Source of the DNA: Flavobacterium sp. MC2016-06
GTDB taxonomy: Bacteria; Bacteroidota; Bacteroidia; Flavobacteriales; Flavobacteriaceae
Length of the DNA stretch: 64,000 nucleotides
Direction of reading: 5' to 3'
Assembly (NCBI RefSeq): GCF_009711165.2
Contig: NZ_WMID02000019.1
Span: 59,926 to 123,925, forward strand
Part shown: in pieces, positions 1 through 7,736 of the stretch
Layout of the letters: every line of letters starts with the position of its first letter
How positions within the stretch are numbered: the first letter of the stretch is position 1
The notes under the pieces: generated by a model
Told to the model about the DNA's origin: nothing
Seen by the model: the letters and a program-made list of their open reading frames with translations, nothing else
Databases searched by the model: none
Program-made: the position numbers and the translations under genes

Positions 1-635
1 ATACTCACTCTTATTTTCCCTTCAACATCTTTATATTCTTCTAGAACATCGGCAGAAGGTTTTTCTAGAATGTCTAATAGTTGATTGTCCTGGTCTAATT
101 TGGCAATTGCAAAACGCGAAATACGTTCTATGGGAAATTCCAATGCATCGCGATCGTAACTTATAAAAGCGTTCGGACTTTCTGTTTCTCTAAGCGCCAA
201 TAAAGCTGCTGCCGAATACAAATTATCGCTGTTGCAAACCGAATACTGCTGTCTATTTAATTCTGGATATTGCTCAACTGCCTGAAATAAAGCATCAGCA
301 GTACCAAATGGTTTTATTCTTCCTTCTGGAATATATTGTACAGCAAACGAAATATTGAGTCCATGAAAGTTGTTGTTTTTCATTTCACTTCCGTAAAACT
401 CCTTAAAAAGTTCGCCTTGTTCTCCTATAATAATATAAATGTTTTGATACCCTGCTCTTTTTGCATTCAATAAAAGATAATCTAAAAGTGGTCTTCCGCT
501 GGCTCCTACTCCAATTAAACCTTTGCTTCTCTCGTTTGCCTGCGCAATTTCTTCGGGTGATAAATGAGCCAAAACGGCTTCTTTTTTCATGCGGGAAGAA
601 GCTCCTCCGGCAAGAATAATTAAATTGTTGTGCAT
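1..635 (-). CDS. Sugar nucleotidyltransferase (partial, C-terminus beyond the left edge)
   Basis: The frame is open from an ATG at 635 to the window edge, giving about 211 residues. The N-terminus reads NLIILAGGASSRMKK, a variant of the GGxxxR nucleotide-binding loop of NTP-transferase enzymes. It is followed by a phosphosugar-pocket-like stretch (KGLIGVGASGRPLLDYLL) and a later NSDNLYS segment resembling the metal-binding Asp region. The family joins NTP and a sugar 1-phosphate to make a nucleotide sugar in the cytoplasm. It starts 8 bp after the stop of the sugar kinase on the same strand, so the two probably act in sequence: the kinase makes a sugar 1-phosphate and this enzyme activates it. 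The sugar and nucleotide cannot be read from the sequence. The fold is clear; the specificity is not. Confidence 0.8.
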   Translation of the reverse strand, partial: MHNNLIILAGGASSRMKKEAVLAHLSPEEIAQANERSKGLIGVGASGRPLLDYLLLNAKRAGYQNIYIIIGEQGELFKEFYGSEMKNNNFHGLNISFAVQYIPEGRIKPFGTADALFQAVEQYPELNRQQYSVCNSDNLYSAAALLALRETESPNAFISYDRDALEFPIERISRFAIAKLDQDNQLLDILEKPSADVLEEYKDVEGKIRVS

Positions 636-643
636 ACTATATT

Positions 644-1735
644 TTAAATTTCAATATTTTCTAAAATTCTCACACCAGGATCTACGCTCACTGCATACGC
701 TTCTTCTGCTCCAGCGTCTAAAATTGCTTTTATTACCAAATCTTCATTTTTAGGATCGGCAATAACCACAATACTTCCGCCTCCGCCAGAACCTACAATT
801 TTGGCTCCGTAAGCACCTGCGCGCAATGCAGCATTAATCATATTGTCTATTCTTGGTACTGTAATTTTGAGTAAATCGCGCAAAACAGCGTGATGTTCAT
901 TCATCCAAAAACCAATCTTCTTTAAGTCTAAAACTGATTTTTCAAACTCTTTCTGCGCTTCTTTGGTGTAATGATAATTTTTGATTGCTGCTTCAAAAAA
1001 CGGAATTAATCGATCTGGAAGACAATTTCTGTATCGGTCTAAATCTTGAATTTCAGAAGCATTCAAATCAAATTTTGGAAAGTTCTGTTTTACAATATCA
1101 ATTGCCATTAAAGCATTTCCTTTTAATTCGCCAATCACACCGATGGTTTCTTTAGGAACTCCAGAAACTCCTGTAATCAAACCTTTTAATTCTGTTCCGA
1201 TAATTTTATACGAAAACGGATCTTTCGTATTAATGTATACAATATTGCCAGCTCCAATGCTAAAATGATCCATCATACCGCCAGGTTCGCCGTGTTCTAA
1301 AACTTCAGATTCATACCCAAGTTTTGAAATAAATTCTGGCGTTACCTCATGGTCAATTCCAAAAGCCGTAATTAGAAAACGAATCCAAGCCATCAATAAA
1401 GCCGATGAACTTGATGTTCCTGAATTTATCGGAATATCGCCTGTAATGGTAATATTGTAACCAGCTGTTGGTATACAGCCATATCTGCGCAATACTCGCA
1501 AGGATGAAGCAAAGTAATCTCGAGGTTCTAAAATTTCGAAAGCGGCATGAATATCTATAATCCTAACATCGTTGATGTCGATCATATTAAGAACAAACGA
1601 ATTGATGTCATTTTGCTTTGCTGTTAGTTTTATATTGCGGTCTATTGCACAGGCAATAACGGGTAATCCTAAATAATCCTGATGATCTCCAAAGAGACAT
1701 GTTCTTCCTGGGGCTAATGACGTTATTTTTCTCAC
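644..1735 (-). CDS. GHMP-family sugar kinase, galactokinase-like
   Basis: 363 residues. The galactokinase-type signature is visible near residues 8-22 (APGRTCLFGDHQDYLG). The GHMP ATP-binding loop is at about residues 98-112 (IPINSGTSSSSAL), and the C-terminal GHMP motif is GAKIVGSGGGGS. Such enzymes phosphorylate a sugar, usually at C1, using ATP. The signature departs from classical GalK (GRVNLIGEHTDYNGG), so the substrate may be another hexose, a deoxysugar or a uronic acid. It is the first gene of a leftward operon with the nucleotidyltransferase (8 bp gap). It is transcribed from a promoter at about 1825-1855 with two palindromic operators just upstream, shared in sequence with the susC promoter. 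The kinase family is confident; calling it galactokinase would be a guess. Confidence 0.85.
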   Translation of the reverse strand: MRKITSLAPGRTCLFGDHQDYLGLPVIACAIDRNIKLTAKQNDINSFVLNMIDINDVRIIDIHAAFEILEPRDYFASSLRVLRRYGCIPTAGYNITITGDIPINSGTSSSSALLMAWIRFLITAFGIDHEVTPEFISKLGYESEVLEHGEPGGMMDHFSIGAGNIVYINTKDPFSYKIIGTELKGLITGVSGVPKETIGVIGELKGNALMAIDIVKQNFPKFDLNASEIQDLDRYRNCLPDRLIPFFEAAIKNYHYTKEAQKEFEKSVLDLKKIGFWMNEHHAVLRDLLKITVPRIDNMINAALRAGAYGAKIVGSGGGGSIVVIADPKNEDLVIKAILDAGAEEAYAVSVDPGVRILENIEI

Positions 1736-1824
1736 GTAAAAAATATATAATAAAATGTTGTAATTCAGTTAATTACAACATTATTTAGTTATGAATTTAT
1801 TTTTGGTTTTTGGTTTTGATTCTA

Positions 1825-1855
1825 CGAAACTATAGATTATATTTTTATTAAACAA
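1825..1855 (-). promoter_or_regulatory. Promoter of the kinase/nucleotidyltransferase operon
   Basis: On the minus strand a TTG (1855-1853) is followed after 20 nt by TAGTTTCG (1832-1825), one base off the Bacteroidota -7 consensus TAnnTTTG. The same promoter with the same spacing stands in front of susC, supporting both. The predicted transcript begins near 1819, about 85 nt before the kinase ATG. Confidence 0.7.
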
Positions 1856-1870
1856 GAAAAAATATAAAAA

Positions 1871-1907
1871 TGTGCTCGAACACACTTTAAGAATGTTCTC
1901 GAGCACA
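1871..1907. promoter_or_regulatory. Paired palindromic operators (LacI-type), kinase/lacI side
   Basis: There are two 14-bp imperfect palindromes, TGTGCTCGAACACA (1871-1884) and TGTTCTCGAGCACA (1894-1907), with centres 23 bp apart. Each has the central CG typical of LacI-family operators. The same pair, inverted as a block, occurs at 4300-4336 before susC. They lie between the divergent kinase and lacI genes, upstream of the kinase -33 element and about 48 bp upstream of the lacI -7 box, so autoregulation is possible. Binding by the adjacent LacI protein is inferred from position and symmetry. Confidence 0.75.
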
Positions 1908-1954
1908 CTAAATATTTGAGCCGAAATATTTTTAAATAATTAAATCAAAGTTTC

Positions 1955-1962
1955 TATATTTG
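1955..1962 (+). promoter_or_regulatory. -7 box of lacI (possible leaderless transcript)
   Basis: TATATTTG matches TAnnTTTG exactly and ends 5 nt before the lacI ATG at 1968, so transcription would start at or next to the start codon. No clear TTG is seen at the right distance upstream, so the call is moderate. Confidence 0.5.
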
Positions 1963-1967
1963 CTTAT

Positions 1968-3005
1968 ATGGATAAAAAGTACACAATTAAGGATATTGCA
2001 AAAATGGCTGGAGTTTCTAAAGGAACTGTAGACAGAGTTTTGCATAACAGAGGAAAGGTTTCTCCTACGGCTCTAGAAAAGATTAATGAGGTATTGAATG
2101 TCATTAACTATGAACCGAACTTAATTGCGCGAAATTTAAAAAATACCAAAATTTACCGTATTTGTGTTTTACTTCCAGACCCAGAAATTGATTCGTTTTG
2201 GCTTCCTTGCGTAAACGGAATTCAAGAGGCTGTAAAGGAATTTAAAGCGTATAATGTAGTAATTGAAACACATTATTTTAATCCAGAAAGCACTAAATCT
2301 TTTTTAGACACAAACGAAACTGTTATTGCACAATCTCCAGATGCCGTTTTGCTGGCTCCTTTGTTTCATAAAGAAACTTTAGAGATTGTAAAACAATATG
2401 CCGAATTGGGTATTATGGTAAATACTTTTAATAACCAAGTGGAGTCTGATGCGATCACCAGTTTTGTAGGTCAGGATTTGTACAAAAGCGGCCGAGTTGC
2501 AGCGAGTTTAATGAATTTGATTTTAACGGAAGGTCCAATTGCTATTGTACATATTGATGAAAGTCTGAAAAATGCGGTACACATGCAAGAAAAAGAAAAA
2601 GGCTTTAGAAATTATTTTGATGAAAAGAATCTCACCAATTTTTCTTTAATGACTTTAAAAATAAAATATCCCAATGTAGAACATAAGTTTTTGAGCTTCT
2701 TAGAAGAATATCCAAACTTAAAAGGTGTTTTTATCACTACCTCAAAAGCGTATCAAATTGCATCGATACTTTCTAAAAAAGACAAAAAAATTGCACTTAT
2801 CGGCTATGATTTAGTCGAAAAAAATGTCAATTACTTAAATCAGGGATTGGTTCATTTTTTAATTCATCAAAATCAAAAAAGACAAGCTTATTTAGGTGTC
2901 AGTACTTTAGTAGAACACTTTTTATACCGCAAAGAAATTCCAGAAACGATTTTATTGCCAATTGATATTATCAATGTCGAAAACGCGAGTTTTTATATTT
3001 CTTAA
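1968..3005 (+). CDS. LacI-family transcriptional regulator
   Basis: 345 residues. The N-terminal LacI helix-turn-helix and hinge occupy about residues 4-60 (YTIKDIAKMAGVSKGTVDRV, then NYEPNLIARNLK). A periplasmic-binding-protein-like effector domain covers about residues 65-340. The regulator lies between the kinase operon and susC, and both carry the same paired palindromic operators, so it very probably controls this locus in response to a sugar. The operators sit upstream of the -33 elements rather than over the promoters, so activation or DNA looping is as plausible as simple repression. A long palindromic repeat follows the stop codon. Confidence 0.92.
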   Translation: MDKKYTIKDIAKMAGVSKGTVDRVLHNRGKVSPTALEKINEVLNVINYEPNLIARNLKNTKIYRICVLLPDPEIDSFWLPCVNGIQEAVKEFKAYNVVIETHYFNPESTKSFLDTNETVIAQSPDAVLLAPLFHKETLEIVKQYAELGIMVNTFNNQVESDAITSFVGQDLYKSGRVAASLMNLILTEGPIAIVHIDESLKNAVHMQEKEKGFRNYFDEKNLTNFSLMTLKIKYPNVEHKFLSFLEEYPNLKGVFITTSKAYQIASILSKKDKKIALIGYDLVEKNVNYLNQGLVHFLIHQNQKRQAYLGVSTLVEHFLYRKEIPETILLPIDIINVENASFYIS

Positions 3006-3075
3006 AGCTGGTTCTCGCTAAGTTTTTTTACTCGCAAAAAATATTGCTCGCAAAGAAGCAAAGTCGCAAAGTCGC

Positions 3076-3290
3076 AAAGTTTTTTAAGCTTCTTTTAAAA
3101 TTATTAAAATAAAAAGCCGCGTAAATCTGCGTCTTCGCGATAGCGAATCAGTCTCATCCGTGTTCTGTATGCAGCATTTGAATTGAGACACGGATAAAAC
3201 AGATTTACTTCGTAAAGACGCAGATTTACGCGGGTTTTTATTTTAATTGGAAATAATGATTTTAAAATAGAAGCTTAAAAAACTTTGTGC
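3076..3290. repeat. Long inverted repeat, family A copy 1
   Basis: Outer arms at about 3076-3133 and 3217-3286 are complementary apart from a roughly 12-nt insertion in the right arm. The core (about 3131-3220) is nearly identical to the element at 31920-32010, and a degenerate relative lies at 35884-36035. It sits between the convergent lacI and CBM9-like genes, where it could fold into a large hairpin and terminate both. Confidence 0.85.
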
Positions 3291-3303
3291 CTTTTTGCCA
3301 TTA

Positions 3304-3942
3304 TCATTCCCGCAAAATAAACCTCCCAAACGAAGAAGCAATATGAAAATTAGGCGTTTCCGTTTCTGGATTTACCCATGAAATCCAGGTTGGTTCGTAT
3401 TTAGAATCCGAATTCTTAGAAAATTTGGCGCGATAAACTCCTGTTTCTATTGTATTGTTATGAATTAAATCTAAAGCTTTGAGCGAAGCAATACTAATCT
3501 TTCCTTGAAGCGTAAAAGAAGCTTCGTCTTTTGAAAATTTTATTTTTAAATCGGTTTTAGGCCAGTTCCAGTCAAAATCAAAATTCCAATCTGGATAGGC
3601 TTCAAAATCCATAATTCTTTCTGCTGTATCCATTTCTAAACAATAATACGGACTCAGCTTCTCATCTTTTCTAAAAAACAGTTCTACTCTATCAGAATTA
3701 CAAACACTGTCAAAACTATCGTCTTTTAGATCCGTATAAATATCAGTATCAAAAACGCTGAAATTAAAATATAAATTTTGAAGATCCCAAAGTGCTCTAA
3801 ATTCAATTTTAGAAAATGAATCTGTTTTCCAAGGCGAACAAAAATCGGTTAAACAATTTGCTTTTTCCCATGAAATATGTTCTCCTATTTCGTCTAAATT
3901 CTGCTGTTTTTTATCTATTAAAACTACTTGATATTCCTTCAC
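3304..3942 (-). CDS. CBM9-like carbohydrate-binding protein
   Basis: 212 residues. The layout resembles the family 9 carbohydrate-binding-like domain found alone in many Bacteroidota: a conserved FRALWDLQNLYFNFSVFDTDI stretch (positions about 48-68), then DRVELFF and a C-terminal NFHIASSFGRFIL ending. No signal peptide or lipobox is visible, so it appears cytoplasmic, which is unusual for a polysaccharide-binding module. The start is GTG (3942); no in-frame ATG is available nearby. It is convergent with lacI, separated by a long hairpin repeat, and is inside the regulated locus, so a sugar-related role is inferred. Catalytic activity is not suggested. Confidence 0.7.
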   Translation of the reverse strand: MKEYQVVLIDKKQQNLDEIGEHISWEKANCLTDFCSPWKTDSFSKIEFRALWDLQNLYFNFSVFDTDIYTDLKDDSFDSVCNSDRVELFFRKDEKLSPYYCLEMDTAERIMDFEAYPDWNFDFDWNWPKTDLKIKFSKDEASFTLQGKISIASLKALDLIHNNTIETGVYRAKFSKNSDSKYEPTWISWVNPETETPNFHIASSFGRFILRE

Positions 3943-4299
3943 GATTTTGATTCTTAAATTCTGTTAATTTTTATTTTTAAAGAGCTCTAATTAACCCAAA
4001 ATACGATTGTGCTTTTGTGCCTTTTTAAGAGCACTAAAGTAGCTTAAAATTTATAAAAAAAAGAAGCATTCAAAATCTATTTTTATTGCCGAAAATGTAA
4101 CAAGAAAAGTCTGTTTAATTATTATGTTTTTGATTACGCTGTTGCGAAATTCATAACATTTTACACAAACAGCATTTGTAATTCATCTAAATAACAATAT
4201 AACATTAAAAAAGCTCAAATTAAGAAGCTCTTTTATTTCCAAAATATTTTATAAAAATCACATCATTTTAAGCCTAAAAAAACGTTTTGAACATTTTTA
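3943..4299. other. AT-rich intergenic region without a recognised gene
   Basis: No credible coding frame is seen between the CBM9-like gene and the susC operators. The stretch should contain the CBM9 gene promoter on the minus strand, but no convincing TAnnTTTG box was found. Confidence 0.5.
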
Positions 4300-4336
4300 T
4301 GTGCTCGAGAACATAAATTTTGTGTGTTCGAGCACA
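4300..4336. promoter_or_regulatory. Paired palindromic operators (LacI-type), susC side
   Basis: TGTGCTCGAGAACA (4300-4313) and TGTGTTCGAGCACA (4323-4336) have centres 23 bp apart. They are the exact reverse complements of the two sites at 1871-1907. The downstream operator ends 16 bp before the -33 TTG of the susC promoter. Confidence 0.78.
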
Positions 4337-4352
4337 TTTTTCGTGTTTTTTC

Positions 4353-4383
4353 TTGTTTAATAAAAATATAATCAATAGTTTCG
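4353..4383 (+). promoter_or_regulatory. susC promoter
   Basis: TTG (4353-4355), a 20-nt spacer and TAGTTTCG (4376-4383) repeat the kinase promoter on the opposite strand almost base for base. The predicted start is near 4390, leaving an untranslated leader of about 225 nt before susC. Confidence 0.72.
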
Positions 4384-4616
4384 TCAGACATAAATCTTAA
4401 AACTACGTTAATTAATGTCTTTTTTAACCGTTTTAAATGACGAAAAAAGGCATAAAAGGGACAGAAATAAAGTGGTAATAAGAGGAGAAAATAAAGCAGT
4501 GATTTATCAAAAAAATAAGGCCGTAAAAAAACAATATGATTTTCTGATTTAAAAAAGAAATCAAAAACCTACAAATTAAAAAAGCAAATTATTAATTAAC
4601 CAAACCCAATTTAAGT

Positions 4617-7600
4617 ATGAAATTATTAACCCAAAAAAAGCCAAGAGATTTTCGGATTAACGCTCTTTCCGGTAAAGAAATCAAATTAACCATTCTTTCG
4701 TTATTAGTTTTTACATTTCAAGCTTCTGCGGCTTCATCAATAGATATTTCAAACAAAAACAATACAGGATTGTTTTTTGAGAAAACGGTAAAAGGTAAAG
4801 TAACAGATCAAAATGGGCTTCCACTACCTGGTGTAAACATTGTTATAAAAGGTACTTCGACAGGCGTACAAACCGATGTTGACGGAAGTTTTGCTATTAC
4901 TGTTCCTGATAATGCTGCTACACTTGTTGTAACTTACATTGGGATGGAAGATCAAGAAGTTGCTATAACAAGCGGACCTCTAAAAATTGTCATGAAAGAA
5001 GCGGGACAAAAATTAGAAGAAGTAGTTGTTGGATACGGAAAACAAAAGAAAAAAGACCTTACAGGTTCTGTAAGTTCTATTGGTAAAGACAATTTAAACT
5101 TAGGCGGTACCGTTGCCAACGTTGGTCAGGCTTTACAAGGACGCGCTTCTGGTGTGCAGGTACAACAAAACAGTTATGCTCCGGGAACCAATCCGTCTGT
5201 TATTATTAGAGGTGGAAATTCTATTAATACTTCAAACGCACCATTGTATGTTGTAGATGGATTTATTACTAGTACTGGTGCTTCTATCAGTCCAAATGAT
5301 ATCGAAAATATTCAGGTTCTTAAAGATGCTTCTTCTACTGCTATTTATGGTTCTAGAGGAGGAAATGGTGTAATCTTAATTACGACTAAAAAAGGAAAAT
5401 CTGGGAAAATGCAAATTGAAGGTGAAATCTCTGATGGTTTTCAAAACATCATCAAAAAACCATCTTTATTGACTGGACAGCAATATGCTGACATTCAAAA
5501 CGCGATTGCTCTTGAAAACGGAAGACCTCCAGTTTTCCCATCAGGTTTTCCTGTTGCAAACACCAATTGGTTTGATGCTGCAACGCGTCCGGGAGAAGTA
5601 ATTAACCGAACGCTTACTCTTAGCGGAAGCGATAAAACATCTAAATTCTTCCTTTCTGGAAATTATTTAAAACAAACCGGAGCTATTGAAAACACTGACT
5701 ATACAAGATATAGCGTAAGAATGGGCGGTGAGAAAAAATTTAATGAAAAATTAAATGTAGGCAGTAATTTTTACGGTGCTGCGGGTGAAGGAAATAATAG
5801 TGATTTTGGTGATAATATTTTATCTCCAATGTTTTCTATTCAAACTGCTGCTCCTAATCTTCCAATCTATAATGCCGATGGATCGTATTACAGATACCAA
5901 GGAAAAGATAATGCTTTGGCACTTTTATTAGAGCCAACGGATCACACCATCAACAGAGTGGTAAACGGAAGTATGTTTTTAGATTATGAAATCATCAAAA
6001 ACCTAACGTATCATTTTGGCGCTGGTGCTGAGTGGCAGGAAAACATTCAAGGAAAATATACGCCAAGAACTTTGGTTGCTGGAGCTGCATTACAAGGAAC
6101 AGGTTCTGAAGAAAACAAAACATATTTTAGATGGAGTACAGAACAATATTTGACTTATAAGTTTAATATAAAACAACATGCTGTAACGGCAATGATTGGA
6201 ACTTCGAACCAAAAAGATACGTATGAAAGAATGAAAGCTTCTGGTTCTGGTTTTTCGAGCGACTTGCTGACGTATTACAATCTTCAAGGTGCATCGGTGT
6301 ATTTGAAACCTGAAACAGAGAAAACAGAGACTAAATTGACTTCTTATTTTGGAAGGTTAAATTATTCTTTTGATGATAAATATTTGGCTTCGTTTACAAT
6401 CAGAAAAGACGGTTCTTCTCGTTTTGGTCCCAATAATAAATTCGGAATCTTTCCTTCTGGAGCACTTGCGTGGAAACTTTCTAACGAATCTTTCATTCAA
6501 AACTTAAATACTTTTTCTGAACTTAAATTAAGAGCTAGTTACGGTATTACTGGTAGTGACGGAATTGGAGATTATGCTTATATGAACACATTAACTTCTT
6601 GGGGAGTTACAATTGGTCAAGATAACTTTGTTGGCGGTACAGAACCTGCCAATCTATCAAATCCTAACTTAAAATGGGAAGAAACTGCTCAAGCCGATTT
6701 TGGTTTAGATATGGGATTCTTTAACGATAGAGTTACTGCTACTATTGATGTTTACAAAAAAAGAACTACAGATGCTCTTTTAAAAGTTCCTGTTGGTGGA
6801 TGGTGGGGATTTAATACGCAAACGATTAACTCTGGAGTTATTGACAATAAAGGAATTGAGTTAGGAATTAGCACTGAAAATTTTAGAACTCCTAATTTTT
6901 ATTGGAGAACTACTCTAAATATAGCTTACAACAAACAAGAAATTGTATCACTTTCTGATAATGTAAAAATCATCAGCACAAATACTTCTAACCCAAGTGG
7001 AACGGTTTCTGGACAAGAGTTTACAAGATTAGAGCCAGGAAAAGAAATGGGTGTTTTATATGGCTATAAATATGCTGGTGTGATTAAAACGGGAGAAACT
7101 TACGCTGCACAGCCACTTTCTGTAGCTGGAGATCCAAAATATGTAGATGTAAATGGCGATGGAGTAATTACAGCTGATGACAGAACGTATCTAGGAAATT
7201 CTACGCCACATTATATTGCAGGATTCAGCAATGATTTTAAATATGGAAATTTTGATTTGAATATCTTTTTCCAAGGTGCTTTTGATTATTCTGTTTATAA
7301 TATGACCGCAATGGTTGGCGAATCGTCTACAAGTACAGATGCTTTAAACCGTTGGGTTGCGGGTACAAACGAGAATACTGAAATTCCGAGAGACGGTTAT
7401 TACAAAAGTAAATACGGCAGTTACGTAAACTCAAAATTTGTTGAAGAAGCTTCTTACCTGCGTTTAAAAAATGTTTCTATCGGATATTCTATTCCAGAAA
7501 GTGTTTTAAAACAAGTGAAATTTATAGACAATATCAGATTGTATGCTACAGGGCAAAATTTGCTGACGATCACCAATTATTCTGGAAATGACCCAGAGAT

Positions 7601-7700
7601 AAACGGACACTCAGGAAACAACTTGGGCGGCGGAATCGACTTTAACTCATTCCCGGCTTCAAGAACATTTATCTTAGGTATTAAAGTCGCAATTCATTAG
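4617..7700 (+). CDS. SusC-like TonB-dependent outer-membrane receptor
   Basis: 1027 residues, typical SusC length. After a hydrophobic signal segment (about residues 25-40), a carboxypeptidase-regulatory-like domain is seen at about residues 60-125 (VKGKVTDQNGLPLPGVNIVI). The TonB-box region EEVVVGYG and a plug domain follow (SGVQVQQNSYAPGTNPSVII, then the APLYVVDGF motif). The remaining ~750 residues form the beta-barrel. It imports an oligosaccharide across the outer membrane with the SusD lipoprotein encoded 36 bp downstream. It is the first gene of the rightward operon and has LacI-type operators at its promoter. The family is certain; the glycan is unknown. Confidence 0.96.
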   Translation: MKLLTQKKPRDFRINALSGKEIKLTILSLLVFTFQASAASSIDISNKNNTGLFFEKTVKGKVTDQNGLPLPGVNIVIKGTSTGVQTDVDGSFAITVPDNAATLVVTYIGMEDQEVAITSGPLKIVMKEAGQKLEEVVVGYGKQKKKDLTGSVSSIGKDNLNLGGTVANVGQALQGRASGVQVQQNSYAPGTNPSVIIRGGNSINTSNAPLYVVDGFITSTGASISPNDIENIQVLKDASSTAIYGSRGGNGVILITTKKGKSGKMQIEGEISDGFQNIIKKPSLLTGQQYADIQNAIALENGRPPVFPSGFPVANTNWFDAATRPGEVINRTLTLSGSDKTSKFFLSGNYLKQTGAIENTDYTRYSVRMGGEKKFNEKLNVGSNFYGAAGEGNNSDFGDNILSPMFSIQTAAPNLPIYNADGSYYRYQGKDNALALLLEPTDHTINRVVNGSMFLDYEIIKNLTYHFGAGAEWQENIQGKYTPRTLVAGAALQGTGSEENKTYFRWSTEQYLTYKFNIKQHAVTAMIGTSNQKDTYERMKASGSGFSSDLLTYYNLQGASVYLKPETEKTETKLTSYFGRLNYSFDDKYLASFTIRKDGSSRFGPNNKFGIFPSGALAWKLSNESFIQNLNTFSELKLRASYGITGSDGIGDYAYMNTLTSWGVTIGQDNFVGGTEPANLSNPNLKWEETAQADFGLDMGFFNDRVTATIDVYKKRTTDALLKVPVGGWWGFNTQTINSGVIDNKGIELGISTENFRTPNFYWRTTLNIAYNKQEIVSLSDNVKIISTNTSNPSGTVSGQEFTRLEPGKEMGVLYGYKYAGVIKTGETYAAQPLSVAGDPKYVDVNGDGVITADDRTYLGNSTPHYIAGFSNDFKYGNFDLNIFFQGAFDYSVYNMTAMVGESSTSTDALNRWVAGTNENTEIPRDGYYKSKYGSYVNSKFVEEASYLRLKNVSIGYSIPESVLKQVKFIDNIRLYATGQNLLTITNYSGNDPEINGHSGNNLGGGIDFNSFPASRTFILGIKVAIH

Positions 7701-7736
7701 CCTAAGAGCTTTTTTAGTAACATTAAATTTATTAAA

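Noticed and set aside
644..1735. Calling the kinase galactokinase (galK)
   Set aside because: The signature differs from GalK and no other galactose genes are near, so only the family is given.
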